From the NCBI GenBank assembly GCA_958431225.1, contig OY288107.1:1205501-1269500 (forward strand): a stretch of 64,000 nt of DNA. Direction: 5' to 3'. Below the pieces are notes generated by a model, which had not been told where the DNA came from, did no database searches, and worked only from the letters and a program-made list of their open reading frames with translations. Positions 41,569 to 51,801 of the stretch are shown here, piece after piece (within the stretch, counting starts at the first letter, position 1; the number at the start of each line of letters is the position of its first letter). Made by a program: the position numbers and the translations under genes. Origin of the DNA: an uncultured Alphaproteobacteria bacterium (GTDB lineage: Bacteria > Pseudomonadota > Alphaproteobacteria > Puniceispirillales > UBA1172).

Positions 41569-42659
41569 TGATGTGCGTGAAACCAAAAGCGGCACTGGCA
41601 GGGCTGGAAACCTATACGCCCGATGTTGCCAAAGCAAGCGACGGCGCCCCGATTCGCCTTTCGGTCAATGAGGGGGCGTTGGGGGCATCGCCTAAAGCGG
41701 TGGCGGCTTTGGGTGCTATGGGGGGCGCGATGGGCGCACAGCTTCACCGCTATCCCGAGCAGATTGATGGTGCGTTGGTGGCGGCGATTGCCGCATATTC
41801 GGGGTGCGATGCGGCGCGGATTCTGCCGTCCAATGGTTCGGATGAGTTGATTGGGCTTTTGGCTACCGCCTATTGCGATGCGGGGGATGAGGCGATTATT
41901 ACGCAATATGGGTTTCTGGTATTTCGCCAAGCGATTACGATTGCGGGGGGGGTGGCAGTGGTTGCGGAAGATGACGGGCTGACGGCTTCGGTGGAGGCGA
42001 TTTTGGCTTCTATCACCCCGCGCACAAAATTGATTTTTTTGGCGAACCCGAATAACCCCACTGGCACCATGCTGGGGCGGGGGGAAGTGGAACGCCTTAT
42101 CGCGCATGTGCCGAAACATGTGGTGATTGTTTTGGATGCTGCCTATGCGGAATATGTGGAAGATGCTGATTATACCGCCGGGGCGGATTTGGTTGACCGC
42201 CATGAAAATGTGGTGATGTTGCGGACATTTTCAAAATTATTTGGGCTGGCGCAGTTGCGGTTGGGCTGGGGGTATTTCCCGCCGCATATCTATGCGACTA
42301 TCGCCGCCATTCGCGGGGCGTTTAGTGTCAATGGCGCGGCGGCAGTGGCAGGGGCGGCGGCGTTGGCGGATGCGGAATTTTATCAACGTGCGCTAAATCA
42401 TAACCGCCAATGGATGCCAAAGATTCAAGCCTCAATCCGTCAGGCAGGCTTTATGCCTTTGCCGAGCGTGGCGAATTTTTTCCTGATTCGCTTCGCCGAT
42501 GATAAAGCCGCCGCCAAAGCGCATGCGTTTTTAGCCGCGCGCGGGATTTTATTACGCAAAATGCGCCCCTATGGTCTAGCCGATTGTTTGCGCATGTCTA
42601 TCGGCACCGATGCGGAAATGGAAGCGGTTAGCGCGGCGTTTAAGGATTTGGAATTATGA
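41568..42659 (+). CDS. hisC: Histidinol-phosphate/aromatic aminotransferase
   Basis: A 363-residue PLP aminotransferase of the HisC group: NPNNPTGTMLGRGE, LDAAYAEYVE, and the PLP lysine in RTFSKLFGLAQLRLGWGY. HisC-type enzymes next to tyrA often transaminate aromatic precursors as well as histidinol phosphate. The first of two adjacent ATGs (41568) overlaps the mutase stop by one base. Confidence 0.9.
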   Translation: MMCVKPKAALAGLETYTPDVAKASDGAPIRLSVNEGALGASPKAVAALGAMGGAMGAQLHRYPEQIDGALVAAIAAYSGCDAARILPSNGSDELIGLLATAYCDAGDEAIITQYGFLVFRQAITIAGGVAVVAEDDGLTASVEAILASITPRTKLIFLANPNNPTGTMLGRGEVERLIAHVPKHVVIVLDAAYAEYVEDADYTAGADLVDRHENVVMLRTFSKLFGLAQLRLGWGYFPPHIYATIAAIRGAFSVNGAAAVAGAAALADAEFYQRALNHNRQWMPKIQASIRQAGFMPLPSVANFFLIRFADDKAAAKAHAFLAARGILLRKMRPYGLADCLRMSIGTDAEMEAVSAAFKDLEL

Positions 42660-43537
42660 GCCATTATTCTAAAATTGCCGTCATCGGTTTGGGGCTGGTC
42701 GGCTCATCCTTGGCGCGGGTGATTAAGGCGCGCGGGCTGGCGGGGCATCTGGTGCTTTATGACAACAACCCCGCCACGCGCACCAAAGCACAAGAATTAA
42801 AACTCGGCGATGTGGTGGCGGCTGATTTGGCATCGGCGGTGGCGGATGCGGATTTGGTGGTGCTGGCTATCCCGGTGGGGGCGATGGGGGCGGTGGCGGC
42901 GGAACTCGCCCCGCATCTCAAAAAAGGCGCGGTGCTGACCGATACGGGTTCTACCAAGACTTCGGTGGTGCGCGATATTGCCCCGCATCTGCCCGAATCC
43001 GTGGTGCTTATCCCATCGCATCCGGTTGCTGGCACCGAATATTCAGGTCCCGAATCGGGGTTTGTGAGCCTCTTCCATGACCGCTATTGGATCATGATTC
43101 CCGATTATGCGGATGACGCATCGCTCGCGCGATTCCGTGCCTTTATTGAGGCGACGGGGGCGGTGGTGGAGGTGATGGATTGTGCTTACCATGATAAAGT
43201 ATTGGCGCTGACCTCGCACCTGCCGCATCTGATTGCCTATACGATTGTTGGCACGGCGTTTGATTTGGAACAAGATTTACAAAATGATGTGATTCGCTTT
43301 TCGGCTTCGGGGTTTCGGGATTTTACGCGCATCGCTGCCTCTGACCCGGTGATGTGGCGCGATGTTTTTGTCAATAATGGCGAAGCGGTTTTAGAAATGT
43401 TGCAGCGATTCAATGAAGACTTATCGTATCTGCAACGGGCAATTCGCTATGGCGAAAGCGACAAGCTAGAAACATTATTCACCCGCACCCGCGACATTCG
43501 CGCGCGCATCAAAGACGCCGGGCAGTTGGACGATTAA
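42656..43537 (+). CDS. tyrA: Prephenate/cyclohexadienyl dehydrogenase
   Basis: A 293-residue NAD-dependent dehydrogenase for tyrosine synthesis: VIGLGLVGSSLARVI (NAD fold), LTDTGSTKTSVV, IPSHPVAGTEYSGPESG and HDKVLALTSHLPHLIAY. It overlaps hisC by 4 bp (ATGA) and shares its TAA bases with the stop of the convergent ydcF-like gene. Confidence 0.93.
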   Translation: MSHYSKIAVIGLGLVGSSLARVIKARGLAGHLVLYDNNPATRTKAQELKLGDVVAADLASAVADADLVVLAIPVGAMGAVAAELAPHLKKGAVLTDTGSTKTSVVRDIAPHLPESVVLIPSHPVAGTEYSGPESGFVSLFHDRYWIMIPDYADDASLARFRAFIEATGAVVEVMDCAYHDKVLALTSHLPHLIAYTIVGTAFDLEQDLQNDVIRFSASGFRDFTRIAASDPVMWRDVFVNNGEAVLEMLQRFNEDLSYLQRAIRYGESDKLETLFTRTRDIRARIKDAGQLDD

Positions 43538-44130
43538 ATCAGACGGCTCAACAGATATTTAACATATTCTCGGGCAAGCATGGCGGTGGTTGCCGGGTGC
43601 CGCCACCAATCTTTTAGGCGCGCCCCACTCGGCACGGCATGGGGGATGATGGTGGCATCTTTGATGCGCGCACGAAAATCATTGAGACTGCGGGGGATGT
43701 GATAATCCGCCGTCACTAGCACCAAATAGGTGTAGCCGTATTGCTCCGCCCAGATTCTAGCTTCGAGCGCATTGCCGCGGGTGTTTTCTGCCGCCGCCCC
43801 TAAATCAACACAGCACGCGATTATCTGATTGAGGCGCGTGGGGGGGATGGCACCGAACGGCACTAGGCGTGCAATATCCCCCTTGGATACGCCCTTGCCG
43901 ATGCCCGAAATCAATAAGCGTTGCCCCACGCCCGCCGCCAATAAATGCAAGCCGGTGCTGACACGCTTATCGCCGCCGGTGGCAACGACAATGCCGGTTG
44001 CATGGGCGGGTGATGTGATGGGGGTGTTTGTGTTGAGGCGTTGGACTTGATGGACGAAATGCTGTAAGCCGATGACGAATACCGCCACCAATAGCACCCC
44101 CAACTGCACGCTTTTCCATAGCCCCGACAT
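43534..44130 (-). CDS. YdcF/DUF218 family membrane-anchored protein
   Basis: A 198-residue protein with one N-terminal membrane helix (residues about 8-24) and a DUF218 domain: VVATGGDKRVSTGLHLLAAG, LISGIG, ENTRGNALEARIWAEQYGY and LVTADYHIPRSL. SanA/YdcF/ElyC relatives influence envelope integrity; the activity is unknown. Eight bases after lysA. Confidence 0.85.
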   Translation of the reverse strand: MSGLWKSVQLGVLLVAVFVIGLQHFVHQVQRLNTNTPITSPAHATGIVVATGGDKRVSTGLHLLAAGVGQRLLISGIGKGVSKGDIARLVPFGAIPPTRLNQIIACCVDLGAAAENTRGNALEARIWAEQYGYTYLVLVTADYHIPRSLNDFRARIKDATIIPHAVPSGARLKDWWRHPATTAMLAREYVKYLLSRLI

Positions 44131-44138
44131 AGTGGCTC

Positions 44139-45431
44139 CTATGTTTCATCACGCAATGCAGGGGGGATAATATCTGCCCCCAATAAATCATCTAGTGTTT
44201 GCGGTTTTGAGATGCGGTGGGCGGCGCCATCAAGCACCAGCACCTCCGCCGCCATGACCCGCGAATTGTAATTTGACCGCATCACCGCACTATACGCCCC
44301 CGCCGAACGCACCGCCAGCACGTCGCCTGTTTCTAAAGCGGGCATGGGGCGGGCTAGTCCTAGATAGTCGCCGGTCTCGCAAATGGGCCCGACAATATCG
44401 GCGGGGGGGAGGGTGTCGGCATCATCTACGGATTCTCGCACCGGTTCAATGCGGTGATAGGCTTCGTAAAGCGTCGGGCGGATGAGGTCATTCATGGCGG
44501 CGTCAATGATGATGAAACGTTTATCCACGCCTTCCTTTGTATGGATAACGCGCGCCAATAAACACCCCGCCTCTGCCACCAAAACCCGCCCGGGTTCAAT
44601 GGCTAGTTGGTAGGGGCTATCGGCAAAAATCTGCGTAATTGCCCCCGCGAATGTTTTGAGGTCGGCGGTGGTGCCATCGTTGTAATTGACGCCGATGCCG
44701 CCGCCTAAATCTAGTTTTGGCACTTCATACCCCGCCTCACGCAACGCATCGGCAAACCCGCGCATTTTCTGCCAGGCTTCAGCGAAATCATCCATCTCCA
44801 TAATTTGCGAGCCGATATGCACGGCTAATCCGGCGGGTTGGATAGTGCCGCTTTCTGCCATTGTTTTGTAGAGCGTTGCGGCTTCGTCAAGGGGGATGCC
44901 GAATTTGGTTTGGTGACTGCCGGTGGAAAGTTTGGCGTGTCCGCCGGCTTGGCTGTCGGGGTTGATGCGGAGGGCGACGGCGGGGCGGGCACCCATTTCG
45001 CTGGCGAGGGCGATGAGGCGTTTGACCTCGGGCGCGGATTCGGCGTTAATCTGCCCGATATTGTTTGCGATGGCTTCGCGCAATTCGGCATCGGTTTTGC
45101 CAATGCCCGAAAATACCATCTGTGCCGGGGTGAAACCTGCCGCACATGCGCGCGCATATTCGCCTGCCGACACCAAATCCACATGCACGCCAAGCCGTTG
45201 CATCAAACGCAATACTGCCAAATTGGAATTGGCTTTGACGGCGTAATGAATTTTTGGTTTGGGTTCGGTGAGGGCGGCGGTGAGATTCTGCACGGCTTGG
45301 GTGATGGCGGCGGCGGAATAGACATAACATGGCGTGCCGAAATTGTCGGCAATGTCGCACAAAGCAACCCCATCAACATAGAGTTGATTATCTTGGCGAT
45401 GGAATCCGATGGCGGGTTTAGGTCTAGTCAT
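44139..45431 (-). CDS. lysA: Diaminopimelate decarboxylase
   Basis: LysA decarboxylates meso-diaminopimelate to lysine. The 430-residue PLP barrel shows YAVKANSNLAVLRLMQRLGVHVDLVSAGE (Lys-PLP), HIGSQIME, LGGGIGVNY, IEPGRVLVAEAG and ICETGDYLG with the catalytic Cys. The ATG at 45431 follows the lptM stop by 5 bp; upstream in-frame sequence overlaps lptM and is rejected. Confidence 0.94.
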   Translation of the reverse strand: MTRPKPAIGFHRQDNQLYVDGVALCDIADNFGTPCYVYSAAAITQAVQNLTAALTEPKPKIHYAVKANSNLAVLRLMQRLGVHVDLVSAGEYARACAAGFTPAQMVFSGIGKTDAELREAIANNIGQINAESAPEVKRLIALASEMGARPAVALRINPDSQAGGHAKLSTGSHQTKFGIPLDEAATLYKTMAESGTIQPAGLAVHIGSQIMEMDDFAEAWQKMRGFADALREAGYEVPKLDLGGGIGVNYNDGTTADLKTFAGAITQIFADSPYQLAIEPGRVLVAEAGCLLARVIHTKEGVDKRFIIIDAAMNDLIRPTLYEAYHRIEPVRESVDDADTLPPADIVGPICETGDYLGLARPMPALETGDVLAVRSAGAYSAVMRSNYNSRVMAAEVLVLDGAAHRISKPQTLDDLLGADIIPPALRDET

Positions 45432-45436
45432 GGGGT

Positions 45437-45559
45437 CTAACTCTGTTGCGTGTTGGCGGGGATTTCGGAGGGGCGGTAGGGGTCGCCTTTGATGCCACAC
45501 GCCCCGATAGCGCACACCACCACCACCAACACAACAATCCGCGACAATAATGACCGCAT
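45437..45559 (-). CDS. lptM: Small LPS-transport lipoprotein LptM (YifL-like)
   Basis: A 40-residue lipoprotein. A hydrophobic N-terminus (SRIVVLVVVVCAI) leads to the lipobox AIGAC, followed by GIKGDPYRPSE, the signature of LptM/YifL. In E. coli LptM helps the outer-membrane LPS translocon LptD mature. Its place between argH and lysA is the usual alphaproteobacterial order. Short, but the lipobox and post-lipobox GxKGDP make it convincing. Confidence 0.88.
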   Translation of the reverse strand: MRSLLSRIVVLVVVVCAIGACGIKGDPYRPSEIPANTQQS

Positions 45560-45561
45560 GT

Positions 45562-46980
45562 TTATGCTCCTTTTTTATTGATGAACCGCTTGCGCGCGGA
45601 TGCTATGGCGGCTTTGACTTGCGCGGGGGCGGTGCCGCCGAAACTTTGGCGCGCTGCCAGCGATGTTGCAGGATTGAGCGCATCAAGGGCATCGGCGCGT
45701 AGGGCGCTATGCACCGATTGCAAATCCGTAAGGGTCAAGGCGTCAAGGCGCACGCCCCTTGATTCGGCTAATGCCACCACTTGTCCGGTGATGTGGTGGG
45801 CTTCACGGAAAGGCAGGTTTAGATTTGCGACAAGCCAATCGGCTAGGTCGGTGGCGGTGGCATAGCCGGCATTCAACGCTTCTGCCATTATTTCGGGGAA
45901 CACGTGCATATCGCGCAACATCCCTTCCATCACCGCCAGTGCCATGTTGAGATGGTCGCTGGCATCAAAAATCGGCTCTTTGTCTTCTTGTAAATCTTTG
46001 CCGTAACTCATCGGCAGGGCTTTGACGATGCCGAGAAGCGTGATGAGCGCGCCGGTGATGCGCGCCGGTTTTGCCCGCACCAATTCGGCGGCGTCGGGGT
46101 TGCGCTTTTGCGGCATAATAGATGAGCCTGTGGAAAACGCATCGGATAGGCGGATAAAGCCGAAACGCTCCGATGACCATAGGATCAGCTCCTCTGCTAG
46201 CCGTGATAGATGCGTCGCGGTAATCGCGGCGGCGGCTAGATATTCCATGGCAAAATCGCGCGCCGATACCGCATCCATGGAATTCGCCATCGGGGCATCA
46301 AAGCCTAATTTTTTGGCGGTGGAATCGCGGTCAATGGGGAAGGGCGTACCTGCCAATGCCGCCGCCCCCAAAGGCGATTCATTCATGCGCGCCCGTGCAT
46401 CGGTAAAACGTGTGCGGTCGCGCCCAAACATTTCCACATACGCCATGAGGTGATGGGCGAAACTCACCGGCTGTGCGGTCTGTAGATGCGTCATTCCCGG
46501 CATCAGTGTTTTGGTATGTTGTGCGGCTTGGGTTAGGAGCGCGTCCTGTAATGCCATCAGCGCACGGTCAATTTCGCCGCATTGCCCCCGCACCCATAGG
46601 CGCAAATCGGTCGCCACTTGGTCATTGCGCGAACGTGCGGTATGGAGGCGTCCCGCCGCCGCGCCAATCAATTCCTTGAGGCGCGATTCTATATTCATGT
46701 GGATGTCTTCCAAGGTTTTGGAAAATTGGAATTTTCCTGCCGTGATTTCCGCACGGATAGTTTCCAAGCCTTTACAGATGGCTTTGGCATCGGCTTTGCT
46801 GATGATGCCTTGTGCGCCTAGCATTTCGGCGTGGGCTTGTGAGGCGGTGATGTCCTCATGGTAAAGCCGTTTATCGAAATCAATGGAAGCATTGACTTCA
46901 ACCATCAGCGCATCGGGCTGTGCCGCAAAGCGTCCGCCCCATATCGTATGGGTGGTTTTTTTTTGGGGTTTTTTTGTCAT
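45562..46980 (-). CDS. argH: Argininosuccinate lyase
   Basis: ArgH splits argininosuccinate into arginine and fumarate. 472 residues with [46 protein letters not shown] and the fumarase-superfamily signature [12 protein letters not shown] with the catalytic serine. The N-terminus is Lys/Thr-rich. Two bases from lptM. Confidence 0.95.
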   Translation of the reverse strand: MTKKPQKKTTHTIWGGRFAAQPDALMVEVNASIDFDKRLYHEDITASQAHAEMLGAQGIISKADAKAICKGLETIRAEITAGKFQFSKTLEDIHMNIESRLKELIGAAAGRLHTARSRNDQVATDLRLWVRGQCGEIDRALMALQDALLTQAAQHTKTLMPGMTHLQTAQPVSFAHHLMAYVEMFGRDRTRFTDARARMNESPLGAAALAGTPFPIDRDSTAKKLGFDAPMANSMDAVSARDFAMEYLAAAAITATHLSRLAEELILWSSERFGFIRLSDAFSTGSSIMPQKRNPDAAELVRAKPARITGALITLLGIVKALPMSYGKDLQEDKEPIFDASDHLNMALAVMEGMLRDMHVFPEIMAEALNAGYATATDLADWLVANLNLPFREAHHITGQVVALAESRGVRLDALTLTDLQSVHSALRADALDALNPATSLAARQSFGGTAPAQVKAAIASARKRFINKKGA

Positions 46981-47023
46981 ATATTTCTAGTCGCGCCCCC
47001 TAGTTGCGCCCCCCATCCACACC

Positions 47024-47956
47024 TTAACCGAGTTTCCCATCCAATTCGGGAATCGCATCAAAGAGATCTGCCACTAGCCCGTAATCTGCCACTTGGAAAA
47101 TCGGGGCTTCTTCGTCTTTGTTGATGGCGACGATGACCTTGCTATCTTTCATGCCGGCGAGGTGCTGAATCGCCCCTGAAATGCCGACCGCGATATAGAG
47201 GTCGGGGGCGACGACTTTGCCCGTCTGTCCGACTTGGTATTCGTTGGGAACGAAACCGGCATCTACGGCGGCACGTGATGCGCCTACGGCGGCGTTGAGT
47301 TTATCGGCGATTTTTTCCAACATAGCGAAATTCGCCCCATCCTGCATGCCGCGTCCGCCTGAAACAACAATTTTTGCCGAGGTCAATTCGGGGCGGTCGG
47401 ATGAGGATAGCTCGGACTTAACAAAATTGGATTTTTTGGCATCGCCGGTGGCATCAATTTTGCTGACGCTGGCACTGCCTCCTGATTCGGCGGCAGGCTC
47501 AAAAGCGGTGGTGCGGATGGTGATGACTTTTACCGCCTCCCCCGATTGCACGGTGGCGAGGGCGTTGCCCGCATAAATTGGACGTTGGAACGTATCGGGG
47601 CTATCCACGCGGATAATGTCGGAGATTTGCGCAACGTCCAGTTTCGCCGCCACCCCCGGCAGAATGTTTTTGCCGTAAGTGGTCGCCGGGGCAAGAATAT
47701 GCGTGTAATCCCCCGCTAGATTGGCAATTAGCGGCACTAGATTTTCCGCCACCCCATTGGCGTATTCAGGGGCATCGGCGTGGAACACCGCTTTGACGCC
47801 AGCGATTTTGGCGGCGGCGTCGGCGGCTTTATCGGCATTATGCCCGGCGACTAGCACCGTGACATCGCCGCCGATTTGCACCCCTGCCGTTATCGTGTGC
47901 AGGGTCGGGGCTTGGATTTCATTGTGGTTATGTTCAGCAATAACAAGAATAGACAT
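47024..47956 (-). CDS. etfA: Electron transfer flavoprotein alpha subunit
   Basis: A 310-residue FAD-binding ETF subunit that carries electrons from acyl-CoA and methylamine-type dehydrogenases to ETF-quinone oxidoreductase. The C-terminal FAD motif is intact: [13 protein letters not shown], then [22 protein letters not shown] and [19 protein letters not shown]. Twelve bases after etfB. It could serve the CoA-ester pathways elsewhere in the genome. Confidence 0.95.
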   Translation of the reverse strand: MSILVIAEHNHNEIQAPTLHTITAGVQIGGDVTVLVAGHNADKAADAAAKIAGVKAVFHADAPEYANGVAENLVPLIANLAGDYTHILAPATTYGKNILPGVAAKLDVAQISDIIRVDSPDTFQRPIYAGNALATVQSGEAVKVITIRTTAFEPAAESGGSASVSKIDATGDAKKSNFVKSELSSSDRPELTSAKIVVSGGRGMQDGANFAMLEKIADKLNAAVGASRAAVDAGFVPNEYQVGQTGKVVAPDLYIAVGISGAIQHLAGMKDSKVIVAINKDEEAPIFQVADYGLVADLFDAIPELDGKLG

Positions 47957-47968
47957 AGGTACTCTCCC

Positions 47969-48718
47969 CTAAATGACTTTGGCTTCGTTTTTGAGTTTAT
48001 CCACGAGCGTATCCACCGAATCAACGATGATTCCAGCTTCGCGCGCGGGGGGTTCTTCCACTTTCAGCGTCTTGAGGCGTTGCCCCGCATCCACCCCCAA
48101 TTCATCAAGGCTCAACGCATCAATCGGCTTTTTCTTCGCCTTCATAATGTTGGGGAGCGAGGCGTAGCGTGGCTCATTGAGGCGCAAATCCACGGTGACC
48201 ACCGCCGGCATGGGGCAGGTGATATGTTCAAGCCCACTATCCACCTCGCGGATGATGTTGAGTTTATCGCCAGCAATTTCCACACCCGAGGCAAAGGTCG
48301 CTTGCGGGTAATCCAGCAAGGTTGCTAGCATCTGTCCGGTTTGGTTGCTGTCATCATCAATGGCTTGCTTGCCCATGAGAATCAGCCCCGGGCTTTCCTT
48401 TTCCACCACGGCTTTGATGATTTTGGCGATGGCTAGGGGTTCGGTGTCGTGGGATGCTTCTACATGGATGCCGCGATCGGCCCCCATGGCTAGTGCCGTG
48501 CGGATGGTTTCTTGGGCTTGGGGCGCGCCGATGGATAGGGCGATGACCTCATCCGCCGCCCCCGATTCTTTGAAGCGGATGGCTTGTTCTACGGCAATCT
48601 CATCAAAGGGATTCATTGCCATTTTGACATTCGCCAATTCCACCCCCGATTGGTCGGGCTTGACGCGGACTTTGACGTTGTAGTCAATCACTCTTTTTAC
48701 GGCTACGAGTATTTTCAT
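47969..48718 (-). CDS. etfB: Electron transfer flavoprotein beta subunit
   Basis: The 249-residue partner of Etf[20 protein letters not shown] is the usual start, with a Shine-Dalgarno GGAGA before ATG 48718; an in-frame extension upstream overlaps the adenosyltransferase gene. [16 protein letters not shown] and [18 protein letters not shown] (the AMP-binding and recognition regions) are present. Confidence 0.95.
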   Translation of the reverse strand: MKILVAVKRVIDYNVKVRVKPDQSGVELANVKMAMNPFDEIAVEQAIRFKESGAADEVIALSIGAPQAQETIRTALAMGADRGIHVEASHDTEPLAIAKIIKAVVEKESPGLILMGKQAIDDDSNQTGQMLATLLDYPQATFASGVEIAGDKLNIIREVDSGLEHITCPMPAVVTVDLRLNEPRYASLPNIMKAKKKPIDALSLDELGVDAGQRLKTLKVEEPPAREAGIIVDSVDTLVDKLKNEAKVI

Positions 48719-48731
48719 GTTGGTTTCTCCA

Positions 48732-49298
48732 TTAACTATTGGCGGCGGGTTCCCATAATATATCGCCATCATGCTGTAAATTGATGGCGCGCGCCATCAC
48801 AAATAAATGATCCGATAGACGATTGATATAGTGCATCGCAGGTTCCCCGACATTTTCTTCATGTGCAAGGCGTGTCATATCACGTTCAGCGCGCCTTGTC
48901 ATCGTCCGTGCGAGATGAATATACGCCCCTGCCACCGACCCCCCGGGCAGGACGAAAGAATTGAGGGGTTTTAGGCGGGCGTTCATCGCATCAATCTCGC
49001 TTTCTAGGCGCGCTACTTGGGTTTCGGTGATGCGGAGGGCTTTGGTATCGCCTGATGGGGTGGCTAAATCCGCGCCTAAATCAAATAGGTCGTTTTGAAT
49101 GCGCACCAGCATTTGATGGAAATCTTGTTCCGCCAATTCTGCCGTGTAAAGCCGACAAATGCCGAGCATGGCATTGGCTTCATCCACCGAACCGAAAGCC
49201 GTTGGACGCAAAGCGTGTTTTGCCACGCGCACGCCACCCACGAGGCTAGTGTCGCCCTTATCGCCCGTGCGCGTATAGATTTTGTTCAGTTTGACCAT
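48732..49298 (-). CDS. Cob(I)alamin adenosyltransferase (PduO type)
   Basis: A 188-residue ATP:cob(I)alamin adenosyltransferase that makes adenosylcobalamin. [15 protein letters not shown] binds [14 protein letters not shown] and [14 protein letters not shown] are the other family motifs. Start ATG 49298 follows AAAGG. It implies B12-dependent enzymes outside the window, such as methylmalonyl-CoA mutase. Confidence 0.93.
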   Translation of the reverse strand: MVKLNKIYTRTGDKGDTSLVGGVRVAKHALRPTAFGSVDEANAMLGICRLYTAELAEQDFHQMLVRIQNDLFDLGADLATPSGDTKALRITETQVARLESEIDAMNARLKPLNSFVLPGGSVAGAYIHLARTMTRRAERDMTRLAHEENVGEPAMHYINRLSDHLFVMARAINLQHDGDILWEPAANS

Positions 49299-49300
49299 AT

Positions 49301-49501
49301 CTAACCTTTTGTCAAAAGCAGGATGACGACAAAAATTGCCACAGCGATGGCTTGCAACAGCACCCGCCACCGCATGAATTGTTGCGAGCGATTGCCCCCG
49401 ACACCATCACGCCCCCGTGCCATACGCAACAACCCACCGAATAGCACGAACACTACCGCGAATAGGGCAAGAATCAAGGGAATATAGATGAGGCTATTCA
49501 T
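49301..49501 (-). CDS. Twin-transmembrane (HIG1-like) small protein
   Basis: A 66-residue protein with two hydrophobic helices (about 4-25 and 46-64) joined by a basic loop ending SQQFMRWRVLLQ, the HIG1-type pattern. Such proteins sit beside the PduO-type adenosyltransferase and etf genes in alphaproteobacteria; function unknown. Two bases separate it from each neighbour. Confidence 0.8.
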   Translation of the reverse strand: MNSLIYIPLILALFAVVFVLFGGLLRMARGRDGVGGNRSQQFMRWRVLLQAIAVAIFVVILLLTKG

Positions 49502-49503
49502 AA

Positions 49504-50391
49504 TTATGCGAAATCGGCTGGCAGGTCAAAATGGCGGCGGCGGCTGGCGGCGAGTAGGGTGTTGCGTAGGAGGCAAGCAATCGTCATCGGACCTACCCCG
49601 CCGGGAACTGGGGTGATGGCGGCGGCGTGAGGGGCTATGGCATCAAAATCCACATCGCCGACGAGGCGTGTTTTGCCGTTATTGGTGTTTATGCGGTTGA
49701 TGCCGACATCAATCACCACCGCCCCGGGCTTCACCCAATCGCCTTTAACCATCTGTGGGCGCCCCACTGCGGCGACCACAATATCGGCACTGCGCGCGAT
49801 GGCGGGTAGGTCTTTACTGCGCGAATGGGCGATGGTGGTGGTGCAGTTTTCGGCGAGGAGTAATTGTGCCATCGGCTTGCCGACTATATTTGACCGCCCG
49901 ATAATGACGGCATTGAGCCCGCTTAAATCGCCGAGCGTGTCTTTGAGCAGCATCAAACTGCCAAACGGCGTGCAAGGCACTAAGGACGGCAACCCCGCCC
50001 CTAACCGCCCGACATTGACCACATGGAAGCCATCCACATCTTTTTCGGGGTTGATGGCGTTGATGACGGCATCGGCGTCAATCTGTGGGGGGAGGGGCAG
50101 TTGCACCAAAATACCATCCACGCCATCATCGTTGTTGAGGCGGGTGATGAGGTCTAGCAATTCCTCTTGGTTCGTGGTGGCGGGGAGGCGGTGTTCTATG
50201 GATTTCATGCCGCAAGCTTCGGTGGTGCGGATTTTGTTGCGGACATAGACTTCGCTAGCCGCATCTTCGCCCACGAGAACCACCGCTAAAGCCGGCGGGG
50301 TGATGCTAGTGTCCAAGCCTTGCACTACCTCAGCCAAGCGCGCCGTCAGTTTCGCGGCAAAGGCTTTTCCATCAATGATTTTAGCACCCAT
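49504..50391 (-). CDS. folD: Bifunctional methylene-THF dehydrogenase/cyclohydrolase
   Basis: FolD interconverts methylene- and formyl-THF. 295 residues: [14 protein letters not shown] with the catalytic lysine, [38 protein letters not shown] and [15 protein letters not shown]. It could process methylene-THF produced by the sarcosine oxidase encoded in this window. Confidence 0.95.
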   Translation of the reverse strand: MGAKIIDGKAFAAKLTARLAEVVQGLDTSITPPALAVVLVGEDAASEVYVRNKIRTTEACGMKSIEHRLPATTNQEELLDLITRLNNDDGVDGILVQLPLPPQIDADAVINAINPEKDVDGFHVVNVGRLGAGLPSLVPCTPFGSLMLLKDTLGDLSGLNAVIIGRSNIVGKPMAQLLLAENCTTTIAHSRSKDLPAIARSADIVVAAVGRPQMVKGDWVKPGAVVIDVGINRINTNNGKTRLVGDVDFDAIAPHAAAITPVPGGVGPMTIACLLRNTLLAASRRRHFDLPADFA

Positions 50392-50409
50392 AATTTTCCT
50401 CCGACATGA

Positions 50410-50736
50410 TCAAAACGGGCTGGCGAGCAGAATAATGGCATCTTTTAATAAAGGCGCAACAAAAAACTGCGCCAATAGCAACCCCGCCAAAGGCGATAAA
50501 TCAATCCCCCCTAGATCAGGCAAAAACCGATCCTGCAAACGGCGAAATGGCGCGAGAATCGGGTCGTGGAAATTCTGCAAGGCGCGCAAAAACATCCGCA
50601 CCAAAGGCTGATACGGATTGATGATGCTAAAAGCAATCAACCACGTCATAACAATATACGCCACCAACGTCCAAACATAGAGCGTCAGCAATACATCAAC
50701 TAAGCGCAACAGCGCGATGAAAATATATGTGTCCAT
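50410..50736 (-). CDS. YggT family membrane protein
   Basis: A 108-residue protein with two membrane regions (about 5-30 and 75-100) and the central NPYQPLVRMFLRALQNFHDPILAPFRR-type segment repeated in this family. ATG 50736 has the Shine-Dalgarno AGGTGG. Function unclear; often linked to division or osmotic stress genes. Confidence 0.85.
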   Translation of the reverse strand: MDTYIFIALLRLVDVLLTLYVWTLVAYIVMTWLIAFSIINPYQPLVRMFLRALQNFHDPILAPFRRLQDRFLPDLGGIDLSPLAGLLLAQFFVAPLLKDAIILLASPF

Positions 50737-50817
50737 TTGTGCCACCTGAAATTTGCGCAATCCTAAAGGATTTTGGGGGCGGTCTCAAGATGGTGTTTTT
50801 TTAATGGGGAGAAAATC

Positions 50818-50901
50818 ACGCCCCTCACCGAGAAAGTTAGGGAGGAGGTTGGTGAGGGGCGTGGGAAAAGGGGTTATTTTAGGAGGAGGAAAACCCCTTT
50901 T
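50818..50901. terminator. Tandem hairpins between DUF1127 and yggT genes
   Basis: Hairpin 1 pairs ACGCCCCTCACC (50818-50829) with GGTGAGGGGCGT (50851-50862). Hairpin 2 pairs AAAAGGGGTT (50866-50875) with AACCCCTTTT (50892-50901). Hairpin 2 is A/T-flanked on both sides and could terminate in either direction; for the minus-strand DUF1127 gene it lies just downstream of the stop. Confidence 0.6.
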
Positions 50902-50929
50902 CATTCTGGAAATCGGGCAGGAAACTGGA

Positions 50930-51130
50930 TTAGGCGGCGCTTTGTAGGTTGTTATCTACGATTTGGCGCGCGCGGTCTTGAATCTGCCAACGGCTTAGCC
51001 CGATATCTTCCAGCGTGCGATTGTCTAAACGCTCAAGCGTGGAAGCGATGCGGCGGATGCGCATACGGCGGTTGATGGCACGCAAACCAGAAAAGCGGTT
51101 TGCAGATTTGATAATTGATGGAATGGTCAT
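50930..51130 (-). CDS. DUF1127 small basic protein
   Basis: A 66-residue Arg-rich protein with the DUF1127 signature LERLDNRTLEDIGLSRWQI. Members of this family in alphaproteobacteria have been linked to phosphate and carbon metabolism and to RNA turnover. ATG 51130 has the Shine-Dalgarno GAGG (from CTGAGGAGCC). It is monocistronic, with the hairpins as its terminator. Confidence 0.85.
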   Translation of the reverse strand: MTIPSIIKSANRFSGLRAINRRMRIRRIASTLERLDNRTLEDIGLSRWQIQDRARQIVDNNLQSAA

Positions 51131-51370
51131 ATTGCGGCTCCTCAGTGAAGGCAAGTGATTGCGGTTGATTTCATACGCATGATATACGCCTCTAACGCGC
51201 GCTTGTTAAGGGGTAAAATCGCATAAAAAAAGGCGGTTTTTGGGCGTGGAAATTTCCCGAATCAAACCTACCCTTTTTGGCTAATAAAATATCAATTTCG
51301 TGCTGTTTTTTAGACTAAACATGACTTATTTAGCGTTTTGATGCGTCATTCTGCCACATCCCCTACATAT

Positions 51371-51799
51371 TCATAAATGGTCAGGTCCGAAACTATGGGG
51401 CAGTAATTCGTCCAAAGTGAAGCGCGCGCGCAAGCTTTTCGAATCAGCAATGAGAATCGGTGTGTCCGAGGCGGCGAATTCGCGGATGCGCTGACGGCAA
51501 CCGCCACATGGTGTGCAGAGGGGCGTGCAGAGCATATCCCCGCCCCCTGCCTTATCCCCCGCCACACCCCCGGCAATGGCGATGGCGGTGATGCGTTTGC
51601 CGCCTCCTAGAATCATTGCCGTTATCGCCGCCGCCTCGGCGCAACTGCCTTGGGGGTAGGCGGCGTTTTCTACATTGGCGCCGCGATGGATTTGTCCGCG
51701 CTCATCATAAAGTGCCGCGCCCACGGCGAAGCGACTATACGGCGCATAGGCAGCATCCATGGCGGCAATGGCGGCGGCGATTAGGGCGGTTTCATCCAT
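51371..51799 (-). CDS. cdd: Cytidine deaminase
   Basis: A 142-residue zinc deaminase converting (deoxy)cytidine to (deoxy)uridine. VENAAYPQGSCAEAAAI holds the first zinc Cys and catalytic Glu; PCGGCRQRIREFA holds the other two Cys. It is the last gene of the nucleoside operon, 2 bp after the permease. Confidence 0.95.
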   Translation of the reverse strand: MDETALIAAAIAAMDAAYAPYSRFAVGAALYDERGQIHRGANVENAAYPQGSCAEAAAITAMILGGGKRITAIAIAGGVAGDKAGGGDMLCTPLCTPCGGCRQRIREFAASDTPILIADSKSLRARFTLDELLPHSFGPDHL

Positions 51800-51801
51800 A
51801 T

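Noticed and set aside
41535-42203. Minus-strand open frame of 222 codons opposite hisC
   Set aside because: Arg/His-rich antisense composition typical of shadow frames in GC-rich genes.
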